DNA from: an uncultured Mycoplasmatota bacterium | GTDB lineage: Bacteria > Bacillota_I > Bacilli_A > RF39 > UBA660 | DNA: 9,555 nucleotides | Direction: 5' to 3' | Assembly (NCBI GenBank): GCA_900552235.1 | Contig: URYZ01000030.1 | Location: 1-9,555 of the forward strand | Shown: piece after piece, positions 5,219-9,555 of the stretch | Layout: each line of letters starts with the position of its first letter | Numbering within the stretch: position 1 is the stretch's first letter | Notes under the pieces: model-generated | What the model saw: the letters and a program-made list of their open reading frames with translations, nothing else | What the model was told of the DNA's origin: nothing | The model's database searches: none | Position numbers and translations under genes: made by a program

Positions 5219-6025
5219 TTACATAAAAATTAATACAAGTAACCCCATGATAAAACAATAAATGGAAAAATAAATTAATTTTTTCTTTTTTATTATATTA
5301 ATAAACCATTTTGTAGCAAAATAAGTTGTAATAAAAGAAAAAATGAAACTTAAAATATAAGAAATATATAAATTATTAAAATTATTACTAGTAGTAAAAT
5401 CTTTTATTCCTAAGATAAAACTAGCTATACTTATTGGAAGATAAAGCATAAAAGAAAATTTAACTGCATCTTCTTTTTTTATATTCCTTAGTAATCCTCC
5501 GGTAAGTGTAGAACCACTTCTTGAAATACCAGGAAGAAGTGCAACTCCTTGAAATAAACCAATTATAATACTATCCTTATAAGTAATGTCATTATCATGC
5601 TTTTTTCCATCTATTTTTCTAACTATAAAAAGTGCTAAAGATGTTATTAATAAAGCTATACCAATATATTTAACATTTGTTGAAATAAGATCAATTTTAT
5701 CTTTAAATAAAAGCCCTAATATTCCCGCAGGAATACATGCTAAAATAATTAGTAAAATATATTTAAAACTATAATAATATTTATAATTTTTAGTTTTTAA
5801 ATAATTAATACTATCTTTAATTAACTTTATTATATCTTTTCTATATATAAAACTTATTGCTAAAAAAGAAGCAAAGTTAACTATTATTTCAAAGTTTAAA
5901 TCATTTAAAGAATCTAAATTAAATAAATTTTTAAAAATAACTAAATGCCCACTTGAACTAATTGGTAAAGGTTCAGTTAATCCTTGAATAATACCAAGAA
6001 TTATATATTTTAATTTATCTAACAT
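5219..6025 (-). CDS. uppP: Undecaprenyl-diphosphatase UppP (BacA family)
   Basis: Protein of 268 residues and about eight membrane helices, the normal length. It removes a phosphate from undecaprenyl diphosphate at the membrane, recycling the lipid carrier for peptidoglycan and other wall polymers, and can confer bacitracin resistance. Both signature regions are present: QGLTEPLPISSSGHL (14-28), which supplies the (E/Q)xxxE pair Gln14/Glu18 and His27, and PGISRSGST (165-173) with the catalytic-site Arg169. The start chosen is the ATG at 6025, 5 bases after AGGTGA. A GTG at 6034 overlaps that ribosome binding site and is less likely. The gene is divergent from the DUF3603-type gene. No convincing terminator follows it, so some read-through into Fic is possible. 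Presence of UppP shows a cell that makes a wall. Confidence 0.95.
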   Translation of the reverse strand: MLDKLKYIILGIIQGLTEPLPISSSGHLVIFKNLFNLDSLNDLNFEIIVNFASFLAISFIYRKDIIKLIKDSINYLKTKNYKYYYSFKYILLIILACIPAGILGLLFKDKIDLISTNVKYIGIALLITSLALFIVRKIDGKKHDNDITYKDSIIIGLFQGVALLPGISRSGSTLTGGLLRNIKKEDAVKFSFMLYLPISIASFILGIKDFTTSNNFNNLYISYILSFIFSFITTYFATKWFINIIKKKKLIYFSIYCFIMGLLVLIFM

Positions 6026-6084
6026 AAGTTTCACCTAATAAAATATATTAATAATTTTAAATAAATATTAAAAAAAATATTGTA

Positions 6085-6090
6085 TATAAT
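6085..6090 (+). promoter_or_regulatory. Probable -10 element of the DUF3603-type gene
   Basis: TATAAT 20 bases before the start codon. No good -35 is visible at the usual distance. The region between the divergent genes is almost pure A/T, so the uppP promoter cannot be assigned with confidence. Confidence 0.4.
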
Positions 6091-6109
6091 AAATTATAGG
6101 GTGACTAAT

Positions 6110-6745
6110 ATGATTTATATATACGATGTTTTACTTAATTTTAATACTTCTTTAATTGAGTTTTTTGAATGGGAAGAAAATGATTTAATTAAATATGTAA
6201 AAAAACTTCCTATATATAAAGTAAGTGATGATTTTTTATATAATTTAGTTAAAAATGAAATAAAAGTAAGTGATGATTTTTTAAATGAAATAAAGGATAA
6301 AACATTATTTGAAGAAAAAAGTGAAGAATTTAAATATTGCTCTTTATTAACAAATAATAAAATAGTACTGGGAGTTTTATTTAATGAATTTGGTAATGTT
6401 TTATATTTATCAAGACTTCTTATTGAAGAGGAAAAAGAAATACTTACGATAGCAAATAGATTAAGTTTATATCATATAAATTATGAGATATGTAATTTTA
6501 ATAATGAGATAAGTGATAATTTAACAAGAAAAGAAAGAAATATAAAAAACAATTTATTAAATAAAATAAATGATTTATACAAAAACAATGATTATGAAAA
6601 ATTAAGTTATTTGTATTATGAATATTTTAATAAAATAGGAAATAGTAAAGAAGAAATATATAATAATTTAATAAAAAGTATAAATAATTTTAATCCTAAA
6701 CATAATATTTTATATAATATATTAAAACTATCTGAGCAAAAATAA
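6110..6745 (+). CDS. DUF3603-type protein of unknown function
   Basis: Protein of 211 residues, soluble, very rich in Asn, Lys, Ile and Leu. The N-terminal half follows the DUF3603 pattern known from Bacilli: MIYIYDVLLNF at the start, FFEWEENDLI (18-27), a LPIYKVS segment (33-39), a central NKIVLGVLFNEFGNVLYLSRLL strand region and an EEEKEIL helix. The C-terminal third is helical (KERNIKNNLLNKINDLY and similar) and matches nothing I recognise. No catalytic motif is visible and the family's role is not known to me. The ATG at 6110 has AGGGTGA 5 bases upstream. A TTG at 6080 would overlap the -10 element and is rejected. It is a single gene between its own promoter and a terminator at its stop codon. 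It is divergent from uppP, which does not by itself suggest a shared job. Confidence 0.75.
   Translation: MIYIYDVLLNFNTSLIEFFEWEENDLIKYVKKLPIYKVSDDFLYNLVKNEIKVSDDFLNEIKDKTLFEEKSEEFKYCSLLTNNKIVLGVLFNEFGNVLYLSRLLIEEEKEILTIANRLSLYHINYEICNFNNEISDNLTRKERNIKNNLLNKINDLYKNNDYEKLSYLYYEYFNKIGNSKEEIYNNLIKSINNFNPKHNILYNILKLSEQK
6218..6283 (+). repeat. Exact 21-bp direct repeat inside the DUF3603-type gene
   Basis: Positions 6218-6238 recur at 6263-6283, 45 bases (15 codons) apart and in frame, so the protein carries KVSDDFL twice. It may be a recent small duplication and could let the gene gain or lose 15 codons by recombination. Confidence 0.7.
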
Positions 6746-6758
6746 CTTTGCTTTTTAT
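6735..6758 (+). terminator. Terminator overlapping the stop codon of the DUF3603-type gene
   Basis: AGCAAA/TTTGCT stem with a 6-base loop holding the TAA stop (6743-6745), followed by TTTTATT. The stem is short, but the position and T-run support it. Confidence 0.55.
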
Positions 6759-6767
6759 TACCCATAT

Positions 6768-6796
6768 TTGCTAAAAATTATAAACTATGTTATACT
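6768..6796 (+). promoter_or_regulatory. Promoter of the adenylate-forming enzyme gene
   Basis: -35 TTGCTA (6768-6773), 17-base spacer, extended -10 TGTTATACT (TATACT 6791-6796). Start of transcription is expected near 6803, giving a leader of about 30 bases. Confidence 0.65.
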
Positions 6797-6821
6797 ACTC
6801 TCGTAGTAATTTATGGGGGGG
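6793..6821 (+). promoter_or_regulatory. Palindrome at the transcription start and G7 run as ribosome binding site
   Basis: TACTAC-TCTC-GTAGTA (6793-6808) is a perfect inverted repeat overlapping the -10 and start point, a place where a repressor could bind. Seven G in a row (6815-6821) form the purine-rich ribosome binding region 10 bases before the ATG. Such a run is rare in DNA this AT-rich and is prone to slippage. Confidence 0.4.
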
Positions 6822-6831
6822 AAAAAGTATT

Positions 6832-8586
6832 ATGAAAGAAAAAACAAATTATCCATCAGTTGATAAAACACATTTACAAGGTATAAGTAATTTTAAATTA
6901 CATCCATTTATACCTAATATGAGTGTATATAACAGTATTAAATTAATGAATATACCTTATATGAATAATATTGCTATAGATTGTTTAGATTTAAGTTTAA
7001 ATTATAAAGAATTAATTAAAAATTCTAATGTTATAGCAAAATCACTTATTGAACTTGGAGTAAAACCTGGTCAAATAATAACAGTATGTATGTCAAATTA
7101 TGCTCAAGCTGTAGAAATCTTTTTAGCAGCAAATAAAATTGGAGTTACTGTATCATTTATTAATTCTTTTGCTAAAAAGGAAGAAACTATTAAATATTTA
7201 AATTATTTTGAATCTCCTATTTTTGTTAATTATAATAAAGATGAAGATTATAATAGAGAGATTAAAGGTAAAACAAAAGTAAGAAATATAATTACGTTAG
7301 ATAAAAATGATTTAAATAGAAAAGACTTTAATAAAATAAATGGTAATTTAATTGGTTATAATGATCTTGTTACATTTAGTGATTTAGGTTTAATTAGTGA
7401 TTTTCAAAGAGGATATTTTAAAACTAATTTTAATGGAAATCAAGATGCTTTAATTTTATTTACAAGTGGAACAACAGGAGAACCAAAATCTGTTTTAATA
7501 ACTAATAAAAATATTTTAGCATCAGGTATTTATACTAAAAACACATGCGAAATAAAACCAACTGCAGATGAAAGTTGTTTAGTTTGTGTACCATTTTGTT
7601 ATCCATATGGTTTTGCAACATCTGTATTAATGAGTTTATTATGTGGAAGAACTGCGATTTTAGCACCAGATTTATCAAAAGATAATATCGAATATTTTAT
7701 GAAGAAAAATCCTAACATTATTTTTGGTAGTCCAGCACTTCTTGAACTTATAAAAAGAAATGTTAGTGATGGTGTTGATTTATCATCATGTAAAGATTTT
7801 ATTACTGGAGGAGATTTCTTATTTCCTAAAAATAGAAAAGAGGGTATCGAATTTTTTAAAAACCATAATTCAAATATAGGAATTTATGAAGGTAGTGGTA
7901 ATGCTGAGGGACTTGGAACTCTTACAAGTTCATATGTAAAAAATCCAAAACCAGGAACAGTAGGAAAACTTCTTGTAGGTAGCGATGCTATTATTATTGA
8001 TGAAAACGGTAAAGAACTTAAATATAATGAAGAAGGAGAACTTTGTGTAACAGGAGATCATATATTTAAAGGTTACTTTAAACATGAAGAGCAAACAAAA
8101 GCAGTTAAATTTATGTATAAAGGTAAAGAATACTTTAAAACAGGAACTCTTGGTACATTAGATGAAGATGGATTCTTTACTTTAACAGGTAGGGCATCAA
8201 GATATTATATAATTTCAACATTAAATAAAGTATATTGTGATAAAGTTCAAAGTATTATATCTTTAATAGATGTTGTAGAAAATGCATGTTTTGTAGGAAA
8301 AACTGATGATGATATGTTGTTTACGGGTAAAGCATTTATTGTTTTAAAACCAAATGTTCCTAAAACAGAAGAAACAAAAAATTATATTATGAGTGAATGT
8401 GAAAAGCAATTTGTTAATCAAAAAGGTGAAACAGTTCAACTTGAACCTTATGAAATACCAACAAGTATTACATTCTTAGATGAATTACCAAGGAAAGAAT
8501 CATCTGAAAAAATAGATTATAAACTTCTTAATGAATTAGCAGAAGAAGAATATAAATTAGAAAAATTAGAAAGAACTAGAAAGTAA
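6832..8586 (+). CDS. AMP-binding (ANL superfamily) acyl-CoA synthetase/ligase-like enzyme
   Basis: Protein of 584 residues with the full two-domain layout of adenylate-forming enzymes, which activate a carboxylate with ATP and usually pass the acyl group to CoA or a carrier protein. The A3 phosphate loop TSGTTGEPKS is at 211-220. GIYEGSGNAEG (350-360) takes the place of the usual YGxTE motif A5. GELCVTGDHIFKGYF (402-416) precedes motif A7, here YFKTGTLG (434-441), in which Thr439 replaces the normally invariant Asp that holds the ribose. The hinge A8 region reads GRASRYYIISTLNKVY instead of the common GRxxxxIKxxG. The A10 lysine is probably Lys560 in PRKESSEKID. The ATG at 6832 is chosen because an in-frame ATG 45 bases earlier lies across the promoter. 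Substrate is unknown. The changed A5/A7/A8 motifs suggest a separate subfamily or altered chemistry. No carrier-protein or thioesterase gene is adjacent. Confidence 0.88.
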   Translation: MKEKTNYPSVDKTHLQGISNFKLHPFIPNMSVYNSIKLMNIPYMNNIAIDCLDLSLNYKELIKNSNVIAKSLIELGVKPGQIITVCMSNYAQAVEIFLAANKIGVTVSFINSFAKKEETIKYLNYFESPIFVNYNKDEDYNREIKGKTKVRNIITLDKNDLNRKDFNKINGNLIGYNDLVTFSDLGLISDFQRGYFKTNFNGNQDALILFTSGTTGEPKSVLITNKNILASGIYTKNTCEIKPTADESCLVCVPFCYPYGFATSVLMSLLCGRTAILAPDLSKDNIEYFMKKNPNIIFGSPALLELIKRNVSDGVDLSSCKDFITGGDFLFPKNRKEGIEFFKNHNSNIGIYEGSGNAEGLGTLTSSYVKNPKPGTVGKLLVGSDAIIIDENGKELKYNEEGELCVTGDHIFKGYFKHEEQTKAVKFMYKGKEYFKTGTLGTLDEDGFFTLTGRASRYYIISTLNKVYCDKVQSIISLIDVVENACFVGKTDDDMLFTGKAFIVLKPNVPKTEETKNYIMSECEKQFVNQKGETVQLEPYEIPTSITFLDELPRKESSEKIDYKLLNELAEEEYKLEKLERTRK

Positions 8587-8600
8587 TTTCTAATTTTTTT
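8577..8600 (+). terminator. Terminator overlapping the stop codon of the ligase gene
   Basis: TAGAAA/TTTCTA stem with loop GTAA containing the TAA stop (8584-8586), followed by AATTTTTTT. It is a short stem without strong G-C content. Confidence 0.55.
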
Positions 8601-8624
8601 ATTTTAAATACTATTTATTTATGT

Positions 8625-8630
8625 TATAAT
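8625..8630 (+). promoter_or_regulatory. Extended -10 of the histidine kinase gene
   Basis: TGTTATAAT (TATAAT 8625-8630) is a good extended -10. The -35 at 17 bases (TTTTAA) is weak. It lies 33 bases before the kinase start. Confidence 0.5.
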
Positions 8631-8663
8631 TTAAGTATAATAAAATAAAGGTTGGTGTTATGT

Positions 8664-9555
8664 ATGGGAGCAGGTATGGGTACTGGAATATTCTTCTTAC
8701 TTGAAGCAATATTTTATATGGTTTTATTAATGATTATATACTTTAATAAACCAAGATTAAAAACAAAAGATAATAATGTTTATTCATTTTTAATTGTGGT
8801 AGCAATTTTAGAACTTTTAACAGAGCTTTTCCTTGATATCATAGGTCCAAAATATCAGACACTTGGCTTTTTAAGTGTTTTTGTAGCAAAGTTATTTTGT
8901 GCTTTACTTCTTTTATGGATTACAACATTATGTTCATATGTTGTAATGGTATCTTTTGATATGAAGAATAAACAAGAAAAATTTGAAAAAGTTAAAAAAA
9001 TATTTTATGTTATTTTTATAATAAATATGATAGCTATATTTGTTTTACCAATAGATTTTGTTTATTTTAAAGAAGCTGGTTATACAACGGGACCAGGTGT
9101 TAATCTTGTTTATATATTTTCCTTTGTTTTCTCTTTTGTTGGGGTAGCATGTTTAATATGGAATATAAAAAATATAAGAAATAAAAAGTTTTTACCAATG
9201 TTAATCTTTTTAGTTCTTGGTGGTTTTTGTTCGTTTATACAATTTAAAGAACCAGGACTTTTACTTGCTGTACCAGTTCATGCTTATATAACTTTTATTA
9301 TGTATTTTACAATAGAAAATCCTGATATGAAAATGGTTGAAGAATTAGAAAAAAATAGAAAATTAATCGATAGAAATATCGAAGAAAAATCAAATCTTTT
9401 ATTTGAATTATCACACGAAGTAAGAGAACCTTTAAAAAAGATTAATGAAATAAGTTATAATTATAAAAATACAAATAGTGTAGAAGAGTTACAAGAAAGT
9501 TTAAAAGAAATAAATGAAAAAGCAAATGATATGTCTTTGTTAGTAAACGATATTT
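8664..9555 (+). CDS. Membrane sensor histidine kinase, N-terminal part (cut by the window edge)
   Basis: Open frame of 297 codons that continues beyond the window. The N-terminal 215 residues hold about seven hydrophobic segments (roughly 6-26, 39-61, 66-98, 113-133, 147-167, 177-193, 197-215), so sensing is probably within or at the membrane. A linker that looks helical (MKMVEELEKNRKLIDRNIEEKS) leads to the dimerisation domain with H-box ELSHEVREPLKKI, phosphorylated residue His251. Glu replaces the usual Thr of SHExRTPL, the position that helps the phosphatase reaction. The ATP-binding domain is off the edge, so kinase activity is inferred. Start: ATG 8664. Another in-frame ATG at 8676 has GGGAG in front and a GTG at 8655 is possible, so the exact start is unsure. 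It is separated from the ligase gene by a terminator and its own promoter. The partner response regulator is not seen. Confidence 0.8.
   Translation, partial: MGAGMGTGIFFLLEAIFYMVLLMIIYFNKPRLKTKDNNVYSFLIVVAILELLTELFLDIIGPKYQTLGFLSVFVAKLFCALLLLWITTLCSYVVMVSFDMKNKQEKFEKVKKIFYVIFIINMIAIFVLPIDFVYFKEAGYTTGPGVNLVYIFSFVFSFVGVACLIWNIKNIRNKKFLPMLIFLVLGGFCSFIQFKEPGLLLAVPVHAYITFIMYFTIENPDMKMVEELEKNRKLIDRNIEEKSNLLFELSHEVREPLKKINEISYNYKNTNSVEELQESLKEINEKANDMSLLVNDI

Noticed and set aside
8660..8663. ATG at 8660 as start of the histidine kinase
   Set aside because: It is in another frame that stops after 14 codons. The ATG at 8664 opens the long frame.

Overview
This window comes from a very AT-rich, low-GC Gram-positive bacterium, most likely a gut-type member of the Bacilli or a close relative. 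The gene complement fits: a DUF3603-type protein (a family known mainly from Bacilli), UppP for peptidoglycan lipid recycling, strong AGGAGG-type ribosome binding sites, sigma-70 promoters with extended -10 (TGnTATAAT) elements, and short A/T-rich hairpin terminators. TGA is used as a normal stop at the end of the small membrane protein gene, so there is no sign of the Mycoplasma code. The exact species cannot be told from the sequence.

Left part (about 1-3572), all genes on the minus strand: an accessory defence island. Read in the direction of transcription it holds, first, remnants of mobile DNA at 3202-3972: a C-terminal piece of a large serine recombinase and a frameshifted unknown gene. 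Next comes a two-gene module of a small TIR-domain (ThsB-like) protein and a three-helix membrane protein. Last is a HinfI/CcrM-type restriction-modification operon, methylase first and endonuclease second, with overlapping genes. The TIR module and the R-M operon start from nearly identical 38-bp promoter-leader modules. The first 301 bases hold no gene but several inverted repeats and the R-M terminator.

Middle (about 3995-5172), minus strand: a tRNA-Gly(GCC) gene with its own promoter and terminator, which looks like the edge of the island, and a Fic-domain AMP-transferase gene with a very good promoter.

Right part (5219-9555): housekeeping and envelope genes. uppP (minus strand) is divergent from a DUF3603-type gene (plus strand). 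Then follow a 584-residue adenylate-forming (ANL superfamily) enzyme with a changed A7 motif, and the first 297 residues of a polytopic membrane histidine kinase that runs off the right edge. Each of these plus-strand genes has its own promoter candidate.

Two patterns stand out beyond the gene list. Four genes of unrelated function end with their stop codon inside the loop of a terminator hairpin, so the 5' arm of each terminator is coding sequence. The TIR-plus-membrane-protein pair is the best candidate for a little-described immune system: a predicted NAD-cleaving sensor with a predicted membrane effector.
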